A stretch of DNA of 64,000 nucleotides from Rotaria sordida (GCA_905250125.1 CAJNOL010000312.1:1-64000), one strand, 5' to 3'; shown: positions 48,814 to 64,000, counted from the stretch's first letter. Numbers and translations are program-made. Notes: generated by a model from the letters alone, not told the origin.

Positions 48814-51425
48814 ATGTGTGATCTATTTCAAGCTAATCCATGGAAACCATTATTATGTACAAATTGTCATCAAAATCGTTCAGGTCATCAAATAATTAAT
48901 ATAAATGAAAATAAATGTGAACATATAATATCAAATAAATCTAATGATTTACCATCATCATCATCATCAATGCATCTTTATGAAGAAATTATGGCACAAT
49001 ATTTTACAATAAATACAACAAATATAAATAATACATTACAATCAACATCTGTTATTGAATGTTTACCAACATCAATTGAAAATAATATTGATGATGATGA
49101 TGATGTTGATTCATTTTCTGATGAAGAACAAGATTTAATAAAACAAACAACAACAACGACAACAACAACAACAACACCTATTGAATTTATACAAAATCAA
49201 TCAATGATTAATACACAAGGTATTGTTCTTATTGGACCAGATATACGAACAAAACAGATAACAACAAAAAAACAAAAAAAACTTAATTTATTAAAAAAAA
49301 GTAAAAGTAATGCTGATGAATGTTTAAAAAAAACAGATATTATTGATAATAATAATAATAATTCATCAAAATCATGGTGGTTTAAAGTAAAAAAAACAAA
49401 TCCATCTCCAAATATTCAAAATGACTCAACGATTGAATCAAATAAATCAAATGTATATCTAATTGTTTAATTATTAACGAAAAAACAAAGAAAATTTTTC
49501 ATTATTATTCTTCTTTTAGATTTCAAGTCCGATATTAAATAATCAAAATCAACAACCAAGAATTCGTGTTTTACCTGAAATTAATAAATTAACATTAAAT
49601 GAAGGTATACTCAATAATTAATATGAGTAGATCATACTGGCGAGCGTCTATCGAGAAGGAGGCTGAGTCATAATTTCTATTCTATATACTTCAACACTCG
49701 TTTTCCGATCGTGTTTTCACAAAAATAAAGAACGATTATCATCATATTAATCGTTATGTAAGAAGAATGTAGTACTGGTCAAAAATACATGATCGAAATA
49801 ATTTTATACTTTTCTCTATGAAAACAAGATATGCAAATATAGTGATTTGAATAGCCAATGAAATTCTCTATTAATTGAAATTTCATAGATGCATCATGAG
49901 AGAAATATTCCTCAAAAGCTAAACACGGTACTTTTCAGATCTTATGTGATTATTAAGAATACCATCTTCAAGAGCAGGAAATTTTGAATTGCATGAGCGA
50001 CTTCTGCACTTCCTACGACCTTCTCTTAAAAAACTATAAGCATAACAAAAAAATGCGGTTCTCTCATAAATTTCGCTCTGTGATGCTTATAATTTTGTAA
50101 GGAAAGATTGTACGAAATGCAGTGACCCCTCATTTTATTCAGGATTTTACACTCTTTAAAGTGGCATTCTTAATAGTCTTCTGGGACCGGAAAACTACAG
50201 TGTTTATTTGTTGAGAAACCTTCCTCTTATAATCCATCGATGAAGTTTCAGTTGATAGAGAATTTTATAGTTTATTCAAAGCACTATTTGCATATCTTGT
50301 TATGCTAAATTATGTTGGTCTTATATCAGTACTGTTGAAGAAACATAACCAAACATCATAATCACAAAAAAAAAGAAACTCTTTAGTCAATATTGATATT
50401 TAAAATATGACTTGATCAATGATTCTATTTTTGATAATTATCCTATATGTCAGAAATTAATCGTTTGATTCAATCATTAAATTTCCTATAGAAAAAAAAA
50501 AAAAAACTTTCTTTACTATTGAAAATGAGGATAATATAATTTATCTGTTTTTTTTTTTATAGCCTTAAATATTGCTCGACGTCAACATTCATTAGCTAAT
50601 CGTGAATCAAAATTAACTATTCATAATAAACCATATCATTTTCCAACAATTTCAACTGTACAATCTAATTATGGTTCATCAATTGCATCAACAACATCAT
50701 CATCAACACAATCAAGTAATGAATATGATAGTAATTTAGTAAATAATTCAACAATAAGAGAATCAACTTATTTAACAGCTATATCACCTATTGAAAAAAA
50801 TTCATCAAAAATAACAATATTTGATAAAACAATTAAATTAACTATTGAACGTATAACAAATGATCTTCGAATAATTATTGATGAATATAAACATAATCTT
50901 CCAGTAGCTCGTTTTCAAACATTAAAATCATTTCTTCATCAACATCAATCATCAAAAATTTTATCTAATGAATCAATTTATTTTTTAATTTTACAAATTC
51001 TTGATGAATTTTCTCATAATTCAACTCATACAATAATAACATTTGATCATTTTCTTGTTGCTAGTCATTCAACAATACCGATTATTGTAACAACAACATC
51101 ATCAGTTATAAATGAATATGAATCAATTGAACAATTTATTAAAAATTTAGCTAATAAATTATTTGATTCATCATCATTACCAATATTTAATAATCTTTCA
51201 ACATTTGAAAATATATCATATCGTTATTTATCTAATCAAATATTTCAATTTTCTAATATTGATATAGATAATAATATAACAATACAACGTATTAAATTAC
51301 TTAATGTATTTTGGAATAAAATACAATCATTACGAAATATTCAGATAAATGAAGATAATGAACGTTTCATTTTTGCACTTTATTATCTTATGAAATATAT
51401 TTGTCAGTCAGATGATTCTATTTAG
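48814..51425 (+). CDS. Unknown protein with PEAK1/PRAG1-like N-terminal Cys/His motif
   Basis: Three exons, 48814-49452, 49520-49604 and 50563-51425, phase-consistent, 528 residues. The N-terminus, C-DLFQANPWKP-LLC-TNC-HQNRSGHQ, has the spacing of the N-terminal motif in PRAG1 and PEAK1 (F-x4-W-K-P-x2-C-x-N-C-x6-H) and recalls the start of MPRIP; it may bind a metal. The rest is low-complexity (Asn, Ser, Thr, an Asp run near residue 95, a Thr run near 112) until a helical, Leu/Ile/Phe-rich C-terminal region from about residue 330 (for example ITIFDKTIKLTIERITNDLR). No kinase or pseudokinase motifs are visible, unlike PEAK proteins. The ATG lies 26 bases after a TTTAATTTTAG acceptor and 227 bases after the STK11IP stop, so it may share that transcript. 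Function unknown. Confidence 0.8.
49605..50562 (+). other. Intron of the PEAK-motif gene carrying a foldback
   Basis: 958-base intron; its left part (49669-49725) shares a roughly 45-base stretch with the SAAL1 intron at 31539-31585, and its centre is the foldback at 49823-50301. Confidence 0.55.
49823..50301. mobile_element. Foldback element, family A, copy 2
   Basis: About 479 bases. The left arm starts AACAAGATATGCAAATA and the right arm ends TATTTGCATATCTTGTT, an exact terminal inverted repeat. The inner arms pair with more mismatches than in copy 1. It shares ordered blocks with 46980-47670 and so is an older, shorter relative. Confidence 0.85.
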
Positions 51426-52479
51426 ATATGTTTAAATCAAATTTGTAATAATCTTATCTCAGGAGTTATGTTTTTTTTTTTAATAATGATCTCAGATAAA
51501 TGTTGTTTTGTGTTATGTGTATTTTGTGCAGTAGGGTTTGCTTTTTATATGATTAGTTTTTACGTATTGTTTTATTGTGACCGTATTGCATGTTTTAGTA
51601 TTTATTATAAAGCTCAATTCATCACGAGTAAAAATTTTGAAAAAAAATTTTTTTCACATTAATAAATTATATCATCTTAAAAGAAATTATTTATGATATT
51701 ATATTCGAGATTATTTCTCAAGAGTTCAATATAAATAAATGTAGATATGTTATTGAATAAAATAGCATAGTTTTGATAATATTAATTATAATTTTTATCA
51801 AAGATTTATTTGAAACAAATAAATTTATAATTTGAAATACAATTGTTTGCATGCTTTACTTTGCGCATATTTCTTTTTATTAGAGTCCCGCAGGACATTA
51901 AGGATTGACACAGTTTGAAAATAAGAAAGGAATTTGGAACTTGAAAAAAATTTCTCCCACAGAACTCTAGTTTTTATATACATCTGCTTGAATTGTTCTA
52001 TCTCTTAAAAGATATTGTTTCAGAGAGTACTATATTATGCTATAATTTAAAATTTTATTCATTCATCTTTCGAAGAAATTACAAAAAAAAAAACATCTGC
52101 TATTCTCAGACAATGTATAATAATATTAAAATTTTAAAAGTCTTTGATTAAAAATTTCATTCGAGTTCTCTGATGCTTCGTTTGATTTTATTTCCTACTT
52201 TTGAATTTAACATTTTCTATCTGGTTTCAATTCAATCTATTAAACGAATCGATCTATTGTTTAAGCTTTATTATTATTGACAAATGGTTTAGCAATACTA
52301 TTGGTATACTTGAAGTTATGATCATGTTATAAATGTTAGTCTTCGTGAACTTTCACTATAACAAGGAAATAGATAATTGAAGAATGTTGCATCTCTTTGA
52401 GCTGTCTATATGATATCATTGATTTCTTTAAATGCTATCGGGTTATTGGGAGGAAGATGTCATGGTTTTTCACGATTAG
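51426..52479. other. Intergenic region
   Basis: 3' flank of the PEAK-motif gene followed by AT-rich DNA with no gene seen; a short open frame at 51468-51662 is low-complexity. Possible AATAAA polyadenylation signals occur near 51661 and 51757. Confidence 0.45.
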
Positions 52480-53773
52480 TCATTGTTTGATTAAGCAGGG
52501 TACTACACATATCTCTTGGGCTTTGTCGAACTGTCTAAGTGTAATCAGTAACCCACCCAAACGATCCCATCGTTCGGCGTTAGGATTGGTCTCTTTGTGC
52601 ATGCATTCAGTCAGTTCATGGAGTTCTGAATCGTTGTTCTTAGTCAATGTTAAATCGACTTGCTAAAGACGATTATTTCTATCGATTTGTTTCATTGATC
52701 TGATACAAAAGATGCAATGCATGGAAAAGAGAATTTCTTTTTTCTCCTTTAAAATAACTGACATCACAGATGTCAGCAAACGATGGTGATCGAATGGACG
52801 GATCAATTTTCATGACGAATAAGATGTGAACAAGATCAGACGTTGGAATAATTTTACGAGCAAATCTGAGTGAGACTTGAGGGGCCTCACTAGTCGATAC
52901 AAAACTATTAAATGATAAGAGTCCACCTTTCGTTTTGGCTAATTGATCAAAGTCAGCTTCCGAGAGTTCTTGACCACGATAAACAGTAAATAAACTGGAG
53001 GTTAATTGCCCAGCAAATTGTTGAGCATAAAGCTCAGCGACATGATTGTGGAGATCTCGAATGAAAAATCCCATTCTTATGATGATATCGACCTCCATCA
53101 TGCGTAATGATCGATTCAACAGTGAATAAAAAAAACATGGATACGTATACCACCATATCGGAATATGTTCGTAGTATTTCCGTTCAATATTGTAAACATT
53201 TTAGAGTTCTCTCGAATTCGTGACAAATAATTGACAGCAGAAAATAGTAAATTCATCGATATTGTTGTTGTCTGAAATCAATGGTTAATAAAATTTCCTT
53301 CATTATTCTCGTGCACATAAATGATGAATCCAATTGATCGAAGTTTTGATTGCTGCTTTTACTACATGCAGTGATAAAACTGATCGAAATCATGTTTTGG
53401 TCACATTCCTGTGCCACTTGTTGAGGATCTTTACAGATAGAAGCAATATCTATAAAGACTCATTTTATTTTTGGCCGTTGTTTAGCTCAATCTTCATATA
53501 GAGCTTGATTCTCACTAAAAACATAGATCGTGTTGATTTATGGAATGTTGTAGACGATAGGAATAGTTGTTTGCCCGAAGAGACATCAGAAACGATCATA
53601 AATATTTTCTCTTCTTGAATATCATTTATAAAATCAATGCATTTATTCACATCAGTAAATGGATGTCTCTTGTACACCACTTTTCCTAATTTGCTGATTG
53701 TATTGATATATAGGTCATTATTCATGTTATGAATTTTGGCATCGAGCCACACTAAGACGAAATTCTGAACCAT
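52480..53773 (-). pseudogene. Decayed arginine ADP-ribosyltransferase/TPR gene
   Basis: Minus-strand remains of a mono-ADP-ribosyltransferase with an N-terminal module and C-terminal TPR start. Pieces in order: NFVLVWLDAKIHNMNNDLY to about 53465 (family N-terminal module), a CDQNMISISFI-like stretch near 53390, MEVDIIIRMGFFIRDLHNH and the catalytic region 53119-52679 with the R of TVYRG and the S-T-S of FNSFVSTS, then VDLTLTKNNDSELHELTEC and WDRLGGLLITLRQFDKAQ (first TPR helix pair). The pieces sit in different frames with in-frame stops, and the glutamate (E-x-E) end of the R-S-E triad is not intact where VSYFKGEKR is read. The family is, as I recall it, large in bdelloid rotifers. GC content is higher than in its surroundings. 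Not functional. Confidence 0.83.
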
Positions 53774-54273
53774 AGGAGCGTAAGAAGGCTTTCAAAATGA
53801 TAAAACTTATAGAGAATAATAAGCTTTGCTAAAACAAATTTTAGTTTTAGTTGCATATTCTAATATGAATTTTGATATGCCTAAACAACACATTGCACTA
53901 TCGAAAGGTAGATTGAAGTGTCATAAGAAATATCTTGATATATTATTCGAACAGTATTTTGTTAATGTACTGTCAACAGATAATACACTGATACCTTCGA
54001 ATTTCTAAAATGTTTTATAAAAAGAACAGAAATGTAATCTTAGTTAAATTTACTTTTTTGAACTCATAGAAACTTTTAATATATATAATTGACTCATGTT
54101 TACTTCATTTCTTCAATTATATCAATGCTTAGAATCTATCTAAATACTCATTCTACGGAAGAAAATCTTCTGTCATCATTAAGAATGATTATATTATTGT
54201 TTAATTATTAAAAAGAAAAGAAAATTTATTTAAGAAAAAGAAAAAAATCATAGAAATTTTTTTATTTATAAAA
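53774..54273. other. Intergenic region
   Basis: 500 bases between the pseudogene's 5' end and the CFAP141 3' end. Nothing recognisable; a short open frame at 53826-54008 may be promoter-side debris of the ADP-ribosyltransferase. Confidence 0.4.
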
Positions 54274-55522
54274 TTAACGATATAAGTCAAGTGGTGTACA
54301 TTGAGGATCAATTTGATACATATCTTTGTAAAGTGCTTTGCCTTTACTATAGAATTCTTGTTCATAAACGCGTTGTTCATTTTGGAGTAATGTTGCTAGA
54401 GCTGCTCGACGAGCCTATTTAATAATTACATAAATAGTATGAATATAAATAATTCTTTCTTTCTTACGCGAGAACCTTTCCAACTTAAAAATCATTTTTG
54501 AATTCGGACTCTGTACATAAGATAGGCTTCAATGAGATATTTAGAATTCAAAAAAAAATACGGGCCTCTAGATCTTCGCTGTAAAGTTCTAGTCATTTTA
54601 GCCTTATAGTACGATATGTATAAAAGAATGGAATGATGATATTTTGACCAGAAAATTTCAGCTTGAAAGAATATTTCCTGGAACAGGAGTGATTTATGGG
54701 AATTCAATGTCTCATGAAGGAAACATTCTTTTGGGCTGAAGTTTTCCGGACAAAATATCGTCATTTGATTCGTTTATACATACCATGCTATAAGGCTAAA
54801 ACAGCTATAACTTTGTTGAAAAGGCTTAGTGACTCTTATCCTTTCGAAATGTTTAATATCTAATTAGAGCCTACCTTCTGTACAGAGTTCGAACTCAAAA
54901 ATGATTTTCAAGTTGGGAACATTCCCACTTTAGAAGAAAAATGTCGACATTTTTTAGATGCATCTTCGTTTATATAACAGATCACACTCTTTTAAACATA
55001 TTTGAAAACATACAGTAAGATGAGCTTTGCGAAGTAAGAACAGTTCTTGTTGACGTTGTTTATCCACTGCTGATTCTCGTAATGCTATATTGGACCAAGC
55101 TGATTGTTCTGCCCATTTAGCTTTAAATTGTTCATATTTATCTCTAAAATATCATAATATTGATAATTATGAAAACATATTTGTTGAATTTTCAATATAA
55201 CATAATAAATAATATTGTTAAATATATTTAAATAATCTTACTGTGTAAGTTGTTTCTGTTGTTTGAAATAAAGTTCTTCAATCTAGTTAAACATTAAAAA
55301 CAAAGTTTTATTATTATTAATTAATAAATTATATTTACTTGAGCAGTCTGTTGCATTCGTGCAGCACTATTATCTGGTTTTCCTTTATTAATTTCATATC
55401 GAAAAGACGTTGACATCAATCGATCTTGAGTTGAAACACCAAGAGATTGTTTTCCTAATAAATACAAAAATAGAAAAAAAACAAATCTTACAACGACAAA
55501 CATATCTACCTTGTTGAAGCAT
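54274..55522 (-). CDS. CFAP141: CFAP141 (C1orf189-like) ciliary protein
   Basis: Five exons: 55522-55510, 55454-55339, 55282-55242, 55143-55014, 54414-54274, in phase, 146 residues. The first exon has only 13 coding bases. The C-terminal half, RRAALATLLQNEQRVYEQEF and GKALYKDMY, aligns with human C1orf189/CFAP141 ([20 protein letters not shown], GKAFY), a microtubule inner protein of motile-cilium doublets. The protein is highly helical, Gln/Lys/Glu-rich, with no membrane segment. It is longer than the human protein (about 100 residues) by an N-terminal extension. The 599-base fourth intron is filled by a foldback. Cilia are abundant in rotifers, so the role fits. Assignment rests on a short similarity. 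Confidence 0.75.
54477..54922. mobile_element. Foldback element, family B (CFAP141 intron)
   Basis: About 445 bases, palindromic over most of its length. The left arm begins CCAACTTAAAAATCATTTTT and the right arm ends AAAAATGATTTTCAAGTTGG. Inner matching blocks are ACTCTGTACA, TTTAGCCTTATAG, TATGTATAAA and GATATTTTG, each with its complement, meeting near 54690. No coding capacity. I see no similarity to family A or to the Timeless-intron element. Confidence 0.85.
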
Positions 55523-56427
55523 TTTTTTTTCTATTATTATTTATTCACTTATCTAGAACATATTTTTTACAATAATTCTTCTTGTTCTACAATCAAAAAA
55601 ATAATATTTAAATTAAATTAAAACAAGACAAAAGAAAAGAAATCTTTCAAAAATGATGTAATCATTGAAAGAAAAAGTTTTTGTTTCATTTAAGAGTAAT
55701 ATTAATAATAATATTTGTTTTGTATATGGATAGAAAATAATATTCACTTCACAGAAAAAGTTTTCACGATATTCAGTAAAGTTAAGAGAAACAGTATGGC
55801 TATGTTACAAATATAAAAATGTAAATGCTCTTTGAATTGTAGACAGTTTTGTATAAGCAACACAAAAAAACATATCTTTTAATATTTTTTTTCCAGCACA
55901 GCATTGCATGAAAGTAAGAATGAACGATGATATTGGAAAAACCTTTCTTCCTTCCTTCAGAAAACATCAGTTACAATGTACTTCTGCAGGGACAGTAGAA
56001 TACCTGATATAGGAATATCCAATACTTTTTATTAGAAAAGTTTTGTTTTTTTTTCTTGTGTTTCTATTGTTGAAATGTATTTTTTTGTTTATAATCACCC
56101 GTTATTTTTGAATAATTACAGAATAATCATTTTTCTAACTATTAACATCAACTTTATATTATTAATTTGAAATTGAAACCATGAAATATATTCCATTTAT
56201 ATATTCATTCTACATCAGTTGTGGAGCAACAAACGTACTTCAGTTCTTTCTTTTTATTGGTTATATATTAACAATCAATCAGATGTCGTTTTCTGCTAAG
56301 AAGTAACCAACATTTACGACTGCGCATATTACTAACACCATATCTATTATAGAACCTCGCGACCTAACAAAAAAAAATAAAGAAAACAACAAGATTTTTT
56401 TTTGTAGCATAGATTATATAGAAAGTT
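55523..56427. promoter_or_regulatory. Divergent promoter region CFAP141 / DCAF8
   Basis: 905 bases between divergent starts. ATTGGTTA at about 56256 is an inverted CCAAT-type sequence and the 80 bases before DCAF8 are less AT-rich. I looked for an RFX X-box upstream of the ciliary gene and did not find a convincing one. Confidence 0.4.
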
Positions 56428-60673
<4,246 letters not shown>

Positions 60674-62089
60674 AATCATTTCTATTGTTTTGTTTGTTTA
60701 TTTGTTTTTTTTTTTTGTTTTATTTTTTCAAAAAAACAAAAGTCAATCATTGCAGTATATGATTACAATCAAGTGTATGATTGCCTTTCGCATATTTGAT
60801 GTACATTATTATTTATATAAAGTTTTCTTTCTTTTTTCTTTTTTTTTTTTTTTTGTTTAGTTCACCTTGATCATGATGAACGTTCTATCATGTATTTTTA
60901 TTATGTATTCGATTGTAAATATTTTCCCCTTTTCCTCTTTTTTTTTTAGGGGATGATAATAAAAAACAGAATACCCTGAAAATTTTATGTTAATTTATAA
61001 AGATTTCTATTCTAAGATAATGAATTTATTTCTGAATTATGGTAATAAGAAATAAAATCATAATAAGAGTTTAATTATCTTTTTATAAAGTTGAAAAAAA
61101 AAAAAAAATTTTTTTTATGAAAATGATTAATTTATTAAAAAATAACATAAGTTTATGCATTCATAAATTATATAAAGTAATTCCTTAGATAGCACTCAAT
61201 CAGAGATGTCCTGACCGGAAGGATATGACACTCTTGCAATTAAGAAAACTTTTTGGTTTTTCCCAACGGAACCAAAAATTTTAAGTACGTTCCCTTAGAC
61301 AAAAAAAGAAAAGAATCTTTACACCTTTCCTCTAATGTTGGCTATCTCTTGCTAGCTCTACATTCAATTTTAAAACGATTGAGAGAGATCTAAAAATTAA
61401 CTGTTAGTTATCCATAGTATATTTTTCGATTAGTATCAGAGAAGAAAAACTTATGAATCTACTGATACTACGAATATAAATATAAAGAGCAAATGTGTCA
61501 TGTTGTGCTTCAAAAACAAACTCAAAAACCTATAATTAGATGTTTATTAAAAATGAGTCATCGATTGATATTTGCCACAATTACAGCATATGAGAACCAA
61601 AATTTTGGAATACGAATCCAATGAGCTCTAATTACGACTTCGTATATTGTATAATTTTTGCATTCAATAAAAACAAGATTGATGATTGTATCAAAAAATA
61701 TTTTCATGATAAAATCGTTTTGTTTTTATCGTTAACCATCAATTATGAATCATTTATTTAAACTAGTAGCATTTATTCATTTATTTTTTTGTCAAGATTT
61801 CAAAAAGAAAAAAAAAAGAAAAATTACAATCTTATGATTATTATCCATATAGATATATACGTATACATTCATGACAACTGATTTGCGTGCGTAAATGTTT
61901 TTTATTATTTTTCTTTTTTCTTGAACAAAACAAAAAAAGATATCAATAAGTATGAAGAAATAAAATATATATATAGAATTAAAAATCACACATATGCAAA
62001 GACAATACTAACAATAGATTCTTAAACATACGGAAATTAGAATTGTCAATTTATGTACATATTTTGATTTTTATTTATGTTTGGAATGA
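60674..62089. other. Convergent intergenic region DCAF8 / TMEM9
   Basis: 1.4 kb between two 3' ends. Holds T runs and possible polyadenylation signals (AATAAA near 60958 and near 61051). No gene or structured repeat recognised. Confidence 0.45.
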
Positions 62090-62925
62090 CTAATTAAGTA
62101 TTTCATGTTTATTATAAACTGATTGTCGTTGTTGTTGTACCTAAATAGAAAAAAAAAACAAAACACCCAAATGATGATTCATTAAAAGAAAGTAAAAATT
62201 GAATACTTGTTTTCTCCATTTTGATTGTTCATGCGTAACTAAATTTAAAACAGTTGATGAACGTTGTGGATTTATTTGTAAACCACTTGCAATTGGTTCA
62301 CTAAATACACATTCTTGTGTTGGATTAGATAAATTAACTTCTTCATTAACTTGTCTTTGATATTGTTTTGGTTGTCGTACTGTAGTTGATGATTTTGTAT
62401 TTTGATTCATTAATGGATCAAGACAAAGTAAAAATGACATATAAATAAATAATAATGATATAGCAACCATTATTATAATAACAACGACCTAGAAATGAGG
62501 ACAATTGAATTATTTAACCTTCTTATTTGTTTTTGTTGAAAATTTACTTTCATTGTAGTTGTATTGCGTACTTCATAATTACAAACACATCTTTAGAAAA
62601 GAGAAAAAAAAAAAAGCAAATAATTTATTTATTTAAGTCAAATTTTTAGAAAACTTTGTTTTTTTTTTTACCTTGGACAAAAACGTTGTTGAAAGCTAGG
62701 TGATACTTTCATTGTACGAAAAACAACACGTTCACATGTACAATTATCTGGTGCAACAACATCAACATAAACACGACGATTTGTTTCATTTACTGATGGA
62801 TCTTGTAAAACAGTAAATGATGGACAAACACATCGACATCGATAATCTTCAAATTCATCACCACAATTAACAACAAACCATAATGATAAAGAAAATATTA
62901 TTAATAGAATAAAACGATTTAACAT
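62090..62925 (-). CDS. TMEM9: TMEM9 family lysosomal membrane protein
   Basis: Four exons: 62925-62672, 62590-62548, 62488-62207, 62140-62090; 209 residues (human TMEM9 183). TMEM9 proteins are type I membrane proteins of late endosomes and lysosomes that assist V-ATPase or CLC transporters. Seen: signal peptide MLNRFILLIIFSLSLWFVVN, a cysteine-rich lumenal domain starting YRCRCVCPSF and ending RCVCNYEVRNTTTMK (human CECRYEERSTTTIK), one membrane segment VVVIIMVAISLLFIYMSFLL followed by CLDPLM (human LVDPLI), and a C-tail ending QQQRQSVYNKHEILN (human QEQRKTVFDRHKMLS). The start is chosen at the Met opening the signal peptide. Strong match. Confidence 0.94.
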
Positions 62926-63583
62926 TATTTTTCCTTTTGTTTTAAACAAATATGAATCACGAAAAAAAAAAAACAACAATAACAACAAGATCTACAATAG
63001 TGTAAACAATTTTTTTTTCTTTACGGAATAAAATGTTACGCTTGAATAAGTAGAAAAATCAAGTGTAGCGTACAAGGTGATGACATTTTATATAATGATT
63101 GATTTTATCAATTGAGACTTACATTTTTCTAATGAACAGAACAAAAGGTGTCCTTTCAATAGTCGAATCTAATCATCTATCTATTTATTTATCATGAATA
63201 AATCAAATAGACTAACGAGATAGATGTCACTTTAAAGGTAAAAAAATACAATATTTTATTTAGACAATTTCAATAAAAATAATCTTTTAATGTTTATTTT
63301 CTATTAAATAAAATTCATAAATTTATTCAATCAATTATCAAATAAATCTTATTAGGGTTTCACAACAGACATTAATGGTAATATTTCAATAAGTCTGTTT
63401 CCTTGCCCTCTTCTCCCTCTCTCAACCACTCTTACACTTCATGTATTGTTATTCTCTTGAAAAAGAAAAAAAAAAAGGTTTCTATTTTGTTTTCCTTTAG
63501 ATCATGTGAACTTGTTCAAGTGATCAAGGTGATCGTTATCCTTAATAAATAATTTTTTTTTTATTTTTAATCATGACAATATA
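62926..63583. promoter_or_regulatory. Divergent promoter region TMEM9 / Ser-rich gene
   Basis: 658 bases between divergent starts. Contains a CCTCTTCTCCCTCTCTC pyrimidine tract near 63407-63423, which may be a splice acceptor region or promoter element for the plus-strand gene. Otherwise AT-rich. Confidence 0.35.
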
Positions 63584-64000
63584 ATGGAAGAACCATTAGA
63601 ACAAGAACATTCAATAACAAATGATGATTTAAAACCATCATCATCAACAACAACAACAAAATCATCTCGTTCAACAAAACCAACAACAACAAATGGCACA
63701 ATACGTCGTCATAAACGACGACGTCAAACAAATAGTACCCGTTCATCAAGTGATCATTCAACATCATCAAGTCGTTCATCATCATCATCATCAGCAAGTC
63801 ATTCATCACATTTATCAATTAAAAATTCAAATTTAAATGAACAAGAAATTCAAAAAACTCGTAGTTATCTAGCACAAGAACAATTACAAACAATAATTAA
63901 TAAAACAAAAACAGGAAAATATGATGTTTTGGATAGTTTTGCTTTTTTATCATTTGAAACTGATGATGATTGGCGTATTGCATTAGAACATTTTAATCAA
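63584..64000 (+). CDS. Unidentified Ser-rich protein, 3' part missing
   Basis: 139 codons open to the window end. The N-terminus is acidic, then Thr/Ser-rich, with a basic RRHKRRRQ cluster (about residues 43-50), a Ser/His run, and a folded-looking segment VLDSFAFLSFETDDDWRIAL. The basic-cluster then D-x2-D-x-F-A-x2-S-F arrangement faintly recalls the AUTS2/FBRSL1 N-terminus (IIDGFAMTSF), but this is too weak to name it. An earlier ATG at 63573 runs into a stop after three codons, so 63584 is the likely start. Confidence 0.72.
   Translation, partial: MEEPLEQEHSITNDDLKPSSSTTTTKSSRSTKPTTTNGTIRRHKRRRQTNSTRSSSDHSTSSSRSSSSSSASHSSHLSIKNSNLNEQEIQKTRSYLAQEQLQTIINKTKTGKYDVLDSFAFLSFETDDDWRIALEHFNQ

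Noticed and set aside
54492..54764. 90-codon minus-strand open frame in the CFAP141 intron
   Set aside because: Lies wholly inside the foldback palindrome and has no recognisable similarity.
63567..63818. Minus-strand open frame opposite the Ser-rich gene
   Set aside because: Shadow of TCA/ACA repeats; Leu/Met-rich nonsense product.

Overview
The window is nuclear DNA of a small invertebrate animal, most likely a bdelloid rotifer of the Rotaria/Adineta kind. It is very AT-rich. The genes are dense and cut by many short introns of about 50-100 bases with T-rich 3' ends, and the proteins are animal orthologues (filamin, Timeless, IGBP1, STK11IP, TMEM9, TMEM163, CFAP141). A decayed copy of an arginine ADP-ribosyltransferase/TPR gene family that I recall as abundant in bdelloids lies at about 52.5-53.8 kb. 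The rotifer assignment is recalled, not searched.

Layout. 1-6841 (+): 3' part of the Timeless replication-fork gene, interrupted by a 3.1-kb intron carrying a long perfect-looking foldback. 6842-9975: intergenic. 9976-24570 (+): a complete filamin gene; 39 exons could be joined with consistent phase into 2449 codons (two calponin-homology domains, 22 immunoglobulin-like repeats). Its introns hold candidate alternative exons and two related small inverted-repeat elements. 25777-26553 (+): arylalkylamine N-acetyltransferase-like gene. 26815-27891 (+): TMEM163-like zinc/cation transporter. 29504-39463 (-): five genes packed head to tail, transcribed in the order UTP6, IGBP1, LSM2, a PPC/DUF296 protein and SAAL1, with only about 94-291 bases between coding regions. 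40096-51425 (+): COA6, STK11IP and an unknown protein with a PEAK1/PRAG1-like N-terminal Cys/His motif, also head to tail. About 52480-53773 (-): ADP-ribosyltransferase pseudogene. 54274-55522 (-): CFAP141. 56428-60673 (+): DCAF8. 62090-62925 (-): TMEM9. 63584-64000 (+): start of an unidentified Ser-rich gene cut by the window end.

Most genes are unrelated housekeeping functions: ribosome biogenesis (UTP6), mRNA decay and splicing (LSM2), PP2A regulation (IGBP1), cytochrome oxidase assembly (COA6), ubiquitin ligase adaptor (DCAF8), cytoskeleton (filamin) and cilia (CFAP141). The main structural interest is the two divergent tandem clusters meeting at 39464-40095. Several of their genes have a polypyrimidine-AG acceptor just 5' of the ATG, which looks like spliced-leader trans-splicing of polycistronic transcripts. 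The second theme is at least four long foldback elements inside introns, two of which are clearly related to each other. I found no rRNA, tRNA, CRISPR, telomeric repeat or intact transposase gene.
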